Shown: positions 31,340 to 41,611 of the stretch, piece by piece
How positions within the stretch are numbered: position 1 is the stretch's first letter
Layout: each line of letters opens with the position of its first letter
NCBI GenBank assembly: GCA_029990175.1
Contig: JARKIP010000065.1
Span: 11,288,501-11,352,500, forward strand
Direction: 5' to 3'
Source: Petunia secreta
Lineage: Eukaryota; Streptophyta; Magnoliopsida; Solanales; Solanaceae
Length of the DNA stretch: 64,000 nt
Made by a program: the position numbers and the translations under genes
Notes under the pieces: generated by a model
The model's database searches: none
What the model was told of the DNA's origin: nothing
Seen by the model: only the letters and a program-made list of their open reading frames with translations

Positions 31340-33343
31340 CTACAAGAGTAGGTTAGTGTCACAAGTGTGGGAAAACACACTCTTATGGTATAACAAAGTA
31401 TCAATAGCAATAATGAAGTTCATGTTCCCAAGGGAACTAGTAATTACTTGGTTCAATAAAGAGGTGCACCCAACACAAGAACAAACAAGGAGATCAATAG
31501 TGCGTGATATATGGAAAAGCAATCTATCAAAATCCCTATGATCCCTAAGTTCAAGATTAGCACACCAAGACTTTCCACTACACGAGTAGGCAAGTCCAAA
31601 AAGAGTGAGTGCGAGTGATGTGGAAAATTCACTCTTGTTGTAGAGCCAAGTATCAATACAAATCAAAAAGTTTATATCTCCAAAGGAGAAAACAAGTTCT
31701 TGGCTCCATAGTGACAAGCACTCGCATCCATAACAAGCAAAGAGATCATTAGGACATAGAACATTCAAGATTAAGCAATCAAAGTTCCTATGAACCCTAA
31801 GCTCATGATCAACATACCAATCCTTCAATGCATTACTTTCACATTGCGGCATAATGGTTTTGGCATGCTCAATTCTCAAAGTGTGGTTAACATGTGGGAT
31901 GGGATAGGCAAAGTAGTGCAATTCACAATTAGCATCAAATACCCCACTCCCCTTCTTAAAAGCTCTCATATTCACACTAAGAGATACCTCCTCACCTCTA
32001 ATTTCATCCTCAAGACAACCCCTCTCATAAGGTAAGCTCTCAAGGAAGGCATTAATAATGGCCTCTTCATCATCATAACCCGAACCAACAAGAGTAGGGT
32101 CACTAGAAGAATCATCTACCTCACTCGAAGCTTCAAACAAAGAGTTGTCTATGGGATCAAATCCCTCACGCCATGGAGGTTCTAGCTCATTCTCAACTCT
32201 AGCCCGATACTAATCGCCTTCACAATTAAAGATGCCCCCACACAATGGGAATATAAAAACATGCACCTCAATTTCATAGTCAAACAAAGCCATAGTATCA
32301 AGACTAGAATTTTGACCCTCACTTGAGGAGTCATCATAGACAATCTTGTCCAATTCATGCAATTTGGACTCCTCAAGGTCACTTTCATCCTTACTACGAC
32401 ACATAAAGCCACCAAAATCAATTATATCAACAAGGGTAGAGTCACATAACTCATCTTCCCCTTTATCAAATATGGGTGGGGTGTCATAACAAGGGTCACA
32501 ATCAAGGTCAACTACCACATTTTCACTAACGAGAGGTTCTTTGAATACCCGGATCACATCATGATGTGGCTTATCAATCCCCTCAACTAGTGGTTCACAA
32601 GTACGCATAAGTTGACCAACCGACTCTATGCTAGTTGTAAGTTCATCAAATACATCACAAGTATCATCTAGCATCGAGTTCTCACAAGATAAGGAGTTTT
32701 CATGCTCATATGAAGGTGAAGAAACACTTACTTTTGAGTCGCTCCCGTGAGCACTCACATTGTTTGAAGCATCGCGTTCAATTTCTCCTTCATGAAGCTC
32801 ATAATCGAGATCTCCGTTATCTTGTCTTCCTTCCAAGGCAAACGGTTGAGGCTCTAATAGCTCGCCTCCAAGAGTACCTACACAAAAGCTATGGCAAGAA
32901 GAAGAAGAGAACACATGGTTAGGACAAAGGGTGCCCTCACTCTCAATTTGCTTTTCCTCTCCTCTTCTTTCTTTCAATTCGCTCTCATGTGCAAGTGTGT
33001 GGGGATGAGGTCCAATAACGTCATCACCTCGCTCACTTTCCCCAACTCCCTCATTTGTCATTGGTTGGCTCATAGCAGTAGTAGAATTACTCCTAGAGTG
33101 AGTAATTACTTCTACTTGGGGATTTCCCAAGTTCTGGGGGATGCCCACTTGTTGGGGAGTGCCCAACGGTTGGGGAATGCCAAACTTTTCTTCACTAATG
33201 CCTTCTCCGGCATCTTTTTGGACACTCGGGGTCCATTCATGTTTGAGGCGATCAAACTTCGAGCTTATGGATCTCACCTCGGCCAAGAGGTAGGCCAAAG
33301 TTCTTACCGGTACCTTAATGGTATCGTATACGTCTCCGGCCAT
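31340..33343 (-). pseudogene. R7 ORF: Gag N-terminus fused to a long unfamiliar acidic protein, one in-frame stop
   Basis: Start ATG at 33343 (MAGDVYDTIKVPVRTLAYLL), just after the conserved acceptor-like site. Residues 1 to about 85-100 align with R8 Gag (TPSVQKDAGEG, then four LG[IN]PQ-type units). After that I recognise nothing: about 300 residues rich in D, E and S (ESERGDDVIGPHPHTLAHES, SVSSPSYEHENSL), then TAG at 32212-32210. The same frame continues without another stop to 31340. The last ~170 residues hold a duplicated module of about 70 residues, period 85 (HELRVHRNFD ... GDINFLICIDTWLYNKSEFS and LELRDHRDFD ... GNMNFIIAIDTLLYHKSVFS), each with several cysteines. Total about 667 codons. 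No PR, RT or IN. A single stop over this length suggests recent coding constraint. Confidence 0.75.
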
Positions 33344-34380
33344 GTACCTATAAAAATCAAGGACAAGAAAAAGAGGTTAGAGTTAAAACCCTCACTCGCT
33401 CCCTTATTTTTGAATGTCACTTGGTACACTTGTTTAGTGGTGGGGGATATTTTTCACTCAAACTTGAGTCCATGGCTTCCTCGTAGTTGAACAACTTCCT
33501 CAATAACCAATCAAATTCACAAGAACTAAATACTCTTCGGGAAGAGTGGAGTTGATGGAACTCAATGAACGCTGGGCTATATAGGTGAGCACTTGAAGCA
33601 AAATGTACTACGAGTCTTCTTTGATTTCTAATCACCACTAAGCACAAGTATCCTAAAATCTTAATTAACTAGTACTAGTAAAGTAGGAGTGTTACTTGAA
33701 AAGTACTAGCCGGAAGGGATACAAGCCAACAAAAAGCGAAAACCTACGAAAAACTACAATCCGAACAACTTCCAAAAACAAGCCCCCCACCTCTGTAAAC
33801 AGGCCCCCCGCCTGATTTTTTCACAGTGTGTAGTAGGCGGTCAGCCTACTCTGAAGTCCAGAGAGGCGGAGCAAAAGAGGCGGTCGGCCTCTGCAAGTAG
33901 GCGGTCCACCTAGTGTAATTTCCTGCAGCTTTTCACTTCGCGTTTTTGATTCTTTAGCACCCAAATTTCCAACGAAAACATATTGTTTTTCCAATCTAAT
34001 GGTACCCAAAGGTGTATAGGATGATTACAAGAAAACCCCAACAGTTTTTAACCCCAATCAAACAACAAATAATCAATTTCGATTCTTGAAGCCAAGTTTC
34101 TAGGGTTTTGAAAATTTTGAGATTTGATTCTTCAAATTTCGAATCACAACACCAAATCAAGATATTTTTGTATTAAAAGAACGGGAATCAAACATATATC
34201 CAACCCTAATGATTTTCAATGTTTGGGTGTTTGAATCCAATAAGTTTCACCAATTTTTTTGTAGTTTTCAAATTTTTGAATTTTTTTATTTTTCTTCAAT
34301 TTTTTTCAAGAACAAGCAACACAATCACAACAACAACAAGAGCAAGACCGAGGATCCGTAAGAACGAAGCCTAGCTGTGC
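33344..34380 (-). other. R7 untranslated leader
   Basis: About 1 kb, no gene. It holds a second cluster of the R7 dyad motif at 33782-33912 (AGGCGGTCAGCCTA, AGGCGGTCGGCCT, AGGCGGTCCACCT) and a pyrimidine-rich tract plus tttttatag before the ATG. Confidence 0.6.
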
Positions 34381-34381
34381 A

Positions 34382-34390
34382 TTGATACCA
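34382..34390 (-). other. R7 primer binding site
   Basis: The minus strand reads TGGTATCAA two bases after the LTR end, matching the initiator-Met type. Confidence 0.75.
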
Positions 34391-34392
34391 AC

Positions 34393-34548
34393 CGATGCAG
34401 GGAAAAATATGCGGAAGCTACAAACGATACGAAAATGCGGAAGCGATAAAGATAAAGATAAAAATGAGACGAGACTCGAACGATTACCTAAGTAGCAACG
34501 AGGAACTTGTCTCGCTACACCTCAAGTGAATGTCAAGGAATCACCTAC
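34393..34548 (-). repeat. R7 5' LTR, PBS-proximal piece
   Basis: Matches 30431-30585. The terminal base pair is mutated (cgatg for tgatg). It ends with the cctac duplication where R8 inserted. Confidence 0.88.
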
Positions 34549-34794
34549 TGATGCCGGGCAAACTAGCTCGAGACCATTCACTCGAAGTCAAGCCAAGAAT
34601 ATACAAGACGCTCACCTACACTTGGTTTGGAGAGGCGTGGATGATACGAGCTCGGGAGAGGACTTAAAGACAATGCATTGGAGCTCAATCCATGTGGAAA
34701 CAGGGCAGGAAAAAGTGCAGGAAGCAGGGGAGCAAAACAGGGCAAAACAGGGGACACCTGCTGAGCTTACTGCCTGACGGAGGGGATTTCCTCT

Positions 34795-34930
34795 TCGCGA
34801 TCGCGTGCAGACCTTCGCGATCGTGAAGAGTATTATTTTGTTCTTTGCCTTCGCGTCACCTTGGGTGCGATCGCGACCCTCAGCTTTTAAGTGCCCTGCG
34901 CGATCGCATATACTCTAGCGCGATCGCGAA
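34795..34930. promoter_or_regulatory. R8 LTR cluster of CGCGATCGCG palindromes
   Basis: Copies near 34797, 34817, 34868, 34900 and 34919. The 3' LTR has lost one by a deletion of about 20 bp, and another is mutated (cgatcacg). Variants recur in the leader at 35950-36030. Confidence 0.6.
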
Positions 34931-34975
34931 GGGAACTTGAGTAGCAGCGGACCAGAATCTTGTAAACATTGTATT

Positions 34976-34996
34976 GGGGTGTTATAAATACACCCC
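34976..34996 (+). promoter_or_regulatory. R8 LTR TATA box inside an inverted repeat
   Basis: GGGGTGT, TATAAAT, ACACCCC. Same structure as in R1; the probable LTR core promoter. Confidence 0.75.
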
Positions 34997-35301
34997 TACT
35001 TCATTTATTGCCTTTTTACCTTACCTTGAACACAAAAACACATTAAATGAGCATTGCTCTTGACATTGTAACCATTTTGGCTTGAATCAATTGGATGAAT
35101 CCAAGTTGCTCTTCAATCCGTCTTCGATCATTCTATTTGCTAGAGCCTCGTGTCTCTTGAGGATAGTTGCTTAGCGTAGGTGATTCTTTCCAATCGTTTG
35201 GGGTATAACGGAACAAGTTCTTCGTTGCTACTCGAACTATAGTGTAAGTCTCGTCTCATTTTTATCTCTTTATCGCTTTCGTAGGTTTACCCTGCATCAG
35301 T

Positions 35302-35317
35302 TGGTATCAAAGCAAGG
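35302..35317 (+). other. R8 primer binding site, initiator-Met type
   Basis: TGGTATCAAAGCAAGG, three bases after the LTR; two changes from the plant initiator-Met site. Confidence 0.87.
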
Positions 35318-36588
35318 CTAGGGTTTCGTTCTTACGAACCCTCTTCCTACTCTTCGTGCTTGTCACCTTTGTTCCGTGTTTATTTTCTTGTTCTTGTTCT
35401 TGTTATATTGAAAAAGAAGAAAAAAATTCAAAAACTTGAAAACCCAAAAATTTGATAGAAATCGCTTGTTGTTACGATTTTGTTGGTGTTGATTATTGGG
35501 GATTGTTTGTTTATGTAATCTTGACAATTGGGAACCAACAAAACACGTTTTGGAGTTGAAAATCAAAAGTTGGAAATTTAAACCCTAGGTTGAGAATTTG
35601 CCAAAATTTGCTAGAACTCGATTGATGTTGTGAATTCTTGCTTGTTTGGTATCGGGGTTTACTCCTTATAGTTTTCCCGTCGTTTTGATACCACCATAAC
35701 ATCATTTGAAGTATTGTAGTGAAAATCAAAAGTTGATTCTTGAAGGTTTGAAAATTTTTGAAGAACTTGTCAAAAATCATTGAAAACAAGTTGTTTGTTG
35801 GTTGTTTGTTTGATAAAATCAGTGGGGATTGTTTACTACAGTTGGAAACACCATTTGGAAGCTTGAAAACTGAAATAAATTGAATTTGGGTTGTTGTGAG
35901 TGCCAAAACTGCAGTTTCTGTCGAGTTTCTGGTTCTGCTGCACAGACCTGCACGATCGCGCGAGGTCTCACGCTATCGCGTCCCTTCTGAATTTTTGTTC
36001 ATCGCGATCGCGCCACTCTGCACGCGATCGCGAAGGGTAACAATTTCCAGAATTTCCTGAACTGGGACAGAACGTTTGCAAAGCTATCGTAATAGTTTCC
36101 AACCACCAAAACTCCCATAGCATCATCAAATATGGTGAGTTTCTAGATCACAAACCAAAATTCATCCAATTTCGAATCCTTTTAGTGACGATTCGATCTT
36201 TGAACATTTGATCGCGTCACTTCCGGTTAGTACTTTGAGGGTAACACTTCTACCTAATTAGTACTAATCCATTGTGCGAATAGGATCCTCGTGCCTAGAA
36301 GGAGAGTAGAATTCAAAGAAGATTCGTAGTTAATTGTTTGGTTCAAGTGCGCACCAAATAGCTTAGCGTTTATCGAGTCCCATTGAATCCACTCTTCCCG
36401 AAGAGCATTTGGTTCTTGTATTTTGGTTTGATCATTGAGGAGGTTGCGCAACTACGAGGAGGCCATTGATCTCAAGCTTGTGTGAACCTAACCCCAACTT
36501 GAGTGAACCCGAGCGACAAACAAAAGTGAGGGAGTGAGTGAGGACTTTTACTCTAATCTCTTTTCTTGTTTTTGATTGTTGTAGGTAC
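35318..36588 (+). other. R8 untranslated leader
   Basis: 1.27 kb without a supported gene. Four GCGATCGC-like motifs lie at 35950-36030. It ends with a pyrimidine-rich stretch and gttgtag right before gtac-ATG, like a 3' splice acceptor. Confidence 0.6.
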
Positions 36589-37564
36589 ATGGCGGAGGAG
36601 AAAGCAAAGAGTACCATTGAGGTTCCAACTGACGTCTTGGCTAGTTTGCTAGCCGAGGTGAAGGCCTTAAACCTTAAGATGGAGACTTTTGAAAAGGAGA
36701 GGACCCCGAGTGTCCCAAAAGATACCGGTGAAGGCACTAGTGATGATTCAATCATGAAACCGGATCAATATGCGGAGCTAGTTCGTCGACAACGGTATAG
36801 GGATGAGGCTCTTGCTAGAGAAAGAATGTTGGGCAATCCCCAACCCTTGGGCAATCCCCAAGGAGATGTTCCATTCCTAAGGCCTCGGAGAAACATTGCA
36901 CCTCTTGAGCAAGTTGATGAAGCTCAAGAAGGGGAGGGCCTCGGACTTGATGATGAGTACTTTGATGCTCCCTATCCAAATAGGAGAGCGATGAATGGAG
37001 GCCGAGGTGTAGATAGAGGTCGTGGGCGAGGTCGAGGACCTCCAAGAGCTTACATGGGATGAAACTTGGGAAGGGAATATGATGATGTTGATGACAACTA
37101 TGGGGTTCAACCGGAACCAAACCGAGGGGGTCGTGACACTAATCTCAATAGTGTCAAGATCACTATCCCTCCTTTCAAAGGGGCTAGTGATCCGGAAGCA
37201 TTTCTTGAATGGAAGGTCCAATTGGAGCGGGTCTTTGACACAAATGATGTGACCGAGGAGAAGAAGGCCACTTATGCTATATCATCATTTGAGTCCTATG
37301 CCTCTACTTGGTGGGAATCCATCAAGCGATCAAGGAGAAGACTTGGATTGCGGATGAACATCACTTGGGAAGAGTTGAAAGAGGTTATGAACAACAAGTA
37401 TGTGACTACCAAGTATCGACAAGAGCAACTCAAAAAGCTCTATGAATTGAAGCAAGGTTACAAGTCCGTTGATGAATATTTCAGCGACTTTGAGAAAAAA
37501 CCGGATGGCTCTTGATATGGAAACGGAGGATGAGGAATAAGCTATCATCCGTTTCAAAAGTGGC
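36589..37564 (+). pseudogene. gag: R8 gag, N-terminal part, one stop and one frameshift
   Basis: Start ATG 36589 (MAEEKAKSTIEVPTDV). Order: helical N-terminus, YAELVRRQRYRDEAL, two LGNPQ units, an RGRGRGRGPP patch, TGA at 37060-37062 (CGA in R10), then the capsid core (IPPFKGASDPEAFLEWKVQL, YASTWWESIKRSRRR, KYRQEQLKKLYELKQG). An extra A in an A-run near 37495 shifts the frame (FEKKPDGS then stop). In the restored phase a TAA sits at about 37538. Capsid precursor, inactive here. Confidence 0.88.
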
Positions 37565-40500
37565 TTGAGTAGGGAGATTGCCTCCCAATTGAGACTTCAC
37601 ATCTTCCACTCCTTACAAGATGTTTGTGATGCCGCGATTGAAGCCGAGAAATGGCTCAAAGAAGAGAAGGCTCCTCGCTATAGGAGTACTACCACTACCA
37701 CTCCATCAACTCGCACCAAAGAATGGAAAAGCCCATATGCTAGTGGAGCAAGTGGGAGTCGAGAAGTGAAGAAGCCTTTTGAAAAGGCCATCCCGAGGAG
37801 CGACCACAAAGAGGTTGGAGGTATTTCTAAAACTACTTTAAATACTCCTTCTTCTTCTTCTTCTTCTTTCCAATGTCATAAACGCATGGGTTATGGACAC
37901 TTTGCTAAAGAGTGCCCTACCCGGAAAACAATGATTGTGATGGATGATGGGTTGGTCTATGAGGGTGAAAGTGAGTCTGAGGGTGAAGTTGAAGAGGAGA
38001 GTGAGGAAGTTGAGGGTGAGGAGAGAGCGACGGAGGGGGATGACCCTAATATGTTCCTTGTGGTACGCCACATTTTGGGAACCATGTTGAGTGAGGAGAG
38101 GGAAGATGAGCAAAGGGAGAACTTGTTCCATGCCCGTTGTAGAGTGAAGGGGCAAGTTTGTTCCATGATTATTGACTCGGGTAGTTGTGCAAATGTGGTG
38201 AGCCAATCCTTGGCCTCACAATTGAAATTGACTACCATTAAACACCCTAGTCCCTACCGTTTGCAATGGCTAAGTGAGTGTGGGGAATTGAGGGTAGTGA
38301 AGCAAGTCTTGATTATGTTCAAGATTGGGAACTATCAAGATGAACACATGTTTGACGTGGTGCCAATGCAAGCTTGCCACCTTTTGTTTGGAAGGCCTTG
38401 GCAATACGACAAACAAGTAGTTCATGATGGCCGGGCCAATACTTACACGGTTAAGCATGAGGGAAAGAAGTTTGTGCTTACACCTTTGACCCCAAAACAA
38501 GTAAGTGAAGACTATCGGCGAATGAAAGAGGTGAGGGAAGCGGCTAAGGCCAAGTCCCTGGTTGTGGCCAAACCTTTGGCCGAGACTCCACCATCTTCCA
38601 CCGGTCGCATGTGTGCCATGATGCAACCGGGTGAATATTTGAGAGGTAATGATGGCACCAAGATGCTCATATGCCTAGTGCACAAAGGTATGGTTTTAAC
38701 TTCCGAAAGTGATTATTTATCTAACCCTAACCCTTTGCCTAGTGCCATTGACAATGTTTTGAAGGTCTATGAGGACATGTTCCCGGAAGAGATGCTGGAT
38801 GGATTACCTCACTTGAGAGGTATTGAACACCAAATTGATTTCGTCCCGGGATCTCAAATTCCCAACAAGCCGGCATATAGAAGTAATCCCGAGGACACAA
38901 GGGAGTTACAAAAGCAAATTGATGAATTGCTTACCAAAGGCTTGGTGAGGGAAAGCTTGAGTCCTTGTGCCGTGCCCGTGATCCTCGTTCCAAAGAAGGA
39001 TGGCACTTGGAGGATGTGTGTGGATTGTCGATCGGTCAATAAGATCACGGTAAAGTATCGACATCCCATACCTCGTTTGGATGATATGTTGGATGAGCTT
39101 AGTGGTTCTAGTATTTTTTCTAAGATAGACCTTAGGTCCGGCTACCATCAAATCCGGATGAAACCCGGGGATGAATGGAAAAACGCATTCAAGACCAAGT
39201 TTGGTCTATATGGATGGTTGGTGATGCCCTTTGGCCTCTCCAACGCACTTAGCACTTTCATGAGATTAATGAACCACGTGCTTAAGCCATTCATCAACAA
39301 ATTCGTGGTCGTCTACTTTGATGACATATTGATTTATAGCAAATCAATAGACGACCATGTGGGCCACTTGAGTCAAGTGCTTGAAGTGCTACGAGCCGAA
39401 AGGCTCTATGCCAACTTTAAGAAGTGTGCCTTTTGTGTTGAAAAGGTTGTCTTTTTGGGCTTTGTTGTTAGTGTCAATGGTGTGGAAGTTGATGAGTCCA
39501 AAGTTGAAGCCATTAGAGATTGGCCTACTCCTACCACCGTTTCTCATGTGAGGAGTTTCCATGGCCTAGCTAGTTTCTATAGGCGCTTTGTTAGAGACTT
39601 TAGCACCATTGCCGCACCACTCACCGAGTTGGTAAAGAAAGATAAACCTTTTGTGTGGGGGGAGCCTCAAGAGAGAGCTTTCCAAGAATTGAAAAGTAGG
39701 TTGAGTACCACCCCCTTGCTACAATTGCCCGACTTCGGGAAGGCTTTTGAGGTCGAATGTGATGCCTCGGGGGTGGGAATTGGGGGTGTTCTCATGCAAG
39801 AAGGGAAACCCGTTGCCTACTTTAGTGAGAAGTTGAAGGGCGCAACCTTGAATTACTCCACGTATGATAAGGAGTTGTATGCCCTCGTGAGAGCTTTAGC
39901 CCATTGGCAACACTATCTATGGCCTCGGGAATTTGTGATCAAGAGTGACCATGAGTCACTCAAGCATCTAAGAGGCCAAGAGAAGTTGAACAAAAGACAT
40001 GCCAAGTGGGTGGAGTTCATTGCGTCCTTTCCTTATGTAATTCATTACAAGAAGGGTAAGGACAATGTTGTAGCCGATGCGCTTTCTAGGAAGTTCGCCC
40101 TTGCTACCACTCTTGCTTCTAGACTTATGGGTTTTGAGAGTATAAAAACTTTGTATGAACATGACCCAAAGTTCAAGAGCATTCATGATGCTCTAGTGAG
40201 TGGGAAGCGAGTGGAGAAGTACCAATGGGTAGATGGCTACATAGTATGTGTCCCCGAGTCCTCTTGCCGGGAATTGCTAGTGCGTGAAGCACATTGTGGA
40301 GGCTTCATGGGTCACTTTGGGAGGGATAAGACCTTGGCTATCCTTATGGAGCAATTCCATTGGCCTAAGATGGGGTTGCATGTTGAGCGGCTATGCAATG
40401 CTTGTTTAGATTGCAAGCACGCCAAGTCTAAGTCTAATTCCCATGGCTTGTATACCCGGTTGCCTATTCCTACTAGCCCGTGGATATACATTTCGATGGA

Positions 40501-41611
40501 TTTTGTTATGGGATTGCCACGGTGTAGAGGGGGACATGAGAGCATTTATGTTGTCGTGGATAGGTTCTCCAAAATGGCTCACTTCATCCCTTGTAAAAAG
40601 AGTAGTGATGCACACCATGTAGCTTCTTTGTTCATTGATAATGTGTTAAAATTGCATGGCGTGCCTCAAACCATTGTGAGTGATAGGGACACTAACTTCC
40701 TAAGCCATTTTTGGAGATGCTTGTGGGGTACCCTTGGCACCAAATTGTTGTTCTCTACGTCCCACCACCCTCAAACGGATGGTCAAACCGAGGTGGTGAA
40801 CCGAACCTTGGGGTCTCTTCATAGAGCTATGACCCGTGGTAAGGCCGGGACTTGGGTGGAGAAGTTACCACTCATGGAGTTTGCATATAACCGCACCTTG
40901 CATAGAATGATTGGCATAACTCCATTTGAGTGCGTTTATGGTTTTAATCCTTTGATTCCACTTGATCTTACCCCTTTGCCAAGGGAAATGGTTGTTAATG
41001 TTGAAGGTACAAGCCGAGCTAAGGCCTTGATGGAACTCCATGCCAAAGCAAAGAAGAACTTGGAGGAAGCTTATGAAAAGCTAGCCACCAAGAAGAACAA
41101 GGGGAGGAAGAAGGTGGAATTCAAGAAAGGAGATTGGGTGTGGGTACACTTCCGGAAAGAAAGATTTCCAATGATTCGAAAAGGGAAGTTGGCACCCCGA
41201 GGAGATGGCCCGTTCCAAGTGATATCCAAGATCAACAACAACGCCTATGTGATTGATCTATCCGGTGAGTATAATGTTTCAAATACTTTTAATGTTAGTG
41301 ACTTAGCTGCTTGTAATGTAGGTGATGCCGCGGAGGATGACGCCTTAATTTCGAGGACGAAATCTTCTCAAGAAGGGGAGGATGATGCCGGGCAAACAAG
41401 CTCGAGACCATTCACTCGAAGTCAAGCCAAGAATATACAAGACGCTCACCTACACTTGGTTTGGAGAGGCGTGGATGATACGAGCTTGGGAGAGGACTTA
41501 AAGACAATGCATTGGAGCTCAATCCATGTGGAAACAGGGCAGGAAACAGTGCAGGAAGCAGGGGAGCAAAACAGGGCAAAACAGGGGACACATGCTGAGC
41601 TTACTGCCTGA
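37565..41611 (+). CDS. pol: R8 Gag C-terminus, PR, RT, RNase H, IN: one open frame of 1348 codons
   Basis: Residue positions count from the start of the open frame, which begins inside gag. The zinc knuckle near 103-116 reads CHKRMGYGHFAKEC: the second Cys is Arg, so metal binding is probably lost. Acidic linker; protease IIDSGS near 201; RT FSKIDLRSGYHQIRMKPGDE near 520 and YFDD near 584; RNase H DASG near 733; integrase HHCC finger near 908-948; catalytic D near 978 (SMDF), D near 1038 (SDRD) and E 36 residues later. Compared with R1 and R5, five or so residues are missing before VCVPESS. The C-terminal region has APRGDGPFQV. The final 229 bases lie in the 3' LTR and encode SRPFTRSQAKNIQDAHLHL. 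No stops. Needs Gag from elsewhere. Confidence 0.93.
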   Translation: MSREIASQLRLHIFHSLQDVCDAAIEAEKWLKEEKAPRYRSTTTTTPSTRTKEWKSPYASGASGSREVKKPFEKAIPRSDHKEVGGISKTTLNTPSSSSSSFQCHKRMGYGHFAKECPTRKTMIVMDDGLVYEGESESEGEVEEESEEVEGEERATEGDDPNMFLVVRHILGTMLSEEREDEQRENLFHARCRVKGQVCSMIIDSGSCANVVSQSLASQLKLTTIKHPSPYRLQWLSECGELRVVKQVLIMFKIGNYQDEHMFDVVPMQACHLLFGRPWQYDKQVVHDGRANTYTVKHEGKKFVLTPLTPKQVSEDYRRMKEVREAAKAKSLVVAKPLAETPPSSTGRMCAMMQPGEYLRGNDGTKMLICLVHKGMVLTSESDYLSNPNPLPSAIDNVLKVYEDMFPEEMLDGLPHLRGIEHQIDFVPGSQIPNKPAYRSNPEDTRELQKQIDELLTKGLVRESLSPCAVPVILVPKKDGTWRMCVDCRSVNKITVKYRHPIPRLDDMLDELSGSSIFSKIDLRSGYHQIRMKPGDEWKNAFKTKFGLYGWLVMPFGLSNALSTFMRLMNHVLKPFINKFVVVYFDDILIYSKSIDDHVGHLSQVLEVLRAERLYANFKKCAFCVEKVVFLGFVVSVNGVEVDESKVEAIRDWPTPTTVSHVRSFHGLASFYRRFVRDFSTIAAPLTELVKKDKPFVWGEPQERAFQELKSRLSTTPLLQLPDFGKAFEVECDASGVGIGGVLMQEGKPVAYFSEKLKGATLNYSTYDKELYALVRALAHWQHYLWPREFVIKSDHESLKHLRGQEKLNKRHAKWVEFIASFPYVIHYKKGKDNVVADALSRKFALATTLASRLMGFESIKTLYEHDPKFKSIHDALVSGKRVEKYQWVDGYIVCVPESSCRELLVREAHCGGFMGHFGRDKTLAILMEQFHWPKMGLHVERLCNACLDCKHAKSKSNSHGLYTRLPIPTSPWIYISMDFVMGLPRCRGGHESIYVVVDRFSKMAHFIPCKKSSDAHHVASLFIDNVLKLHGVPQTIVSDRDTNFLSHFWRCLWGTLGTKLLFSTSHHPQTDGQTEVVNRTLGSLHRAMTRGKAGTWVEKLPLMEFAYNRTLHRMIGITPFECVYGFNPLIPLDLTPLPREMVVNVEGTSRAKALMELHAKAKKNLEEAYEKLATKKNKGRKKVEFKKGDWVWVHFRKERFPMIRKGKLAPRGDGPFQVISKINNNAYVIDLSGEYNVSNTFNVSDLAACNVGDAAEDDALISRTKSSQEGEDDAGQTSSRPFTRSQAKNIQDAHLHLVWRGVDDTSLGEDLKTMHWSSIHVETGQETVQEAGEQNRAKQGTHAELTA
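41371..41382 (+). other. R8 polypurine tract
   Basis: agaaggggagga directly before the 3' LTR, inside the pol frame. Confidence 0.87.

Larger units (their letters stand above)
34549..35299 (+). repeat. R8 5' LTR (751 bp)
   Basis: TGATG...CATCA. Contains five GCGATCGC palindromes (34795-34930) and a TATA box 34983-34989 between perfect GGGGTGT and ACACCCC arms. Confidence 0.94.

Noticed and set aside
32891..33490. 199-codon frame on the + strand
   Set aside because: It is the complement of the R7 ORF and the adjoining leader, and shows no motif; the minus-strand frame has the Gag start and family context.
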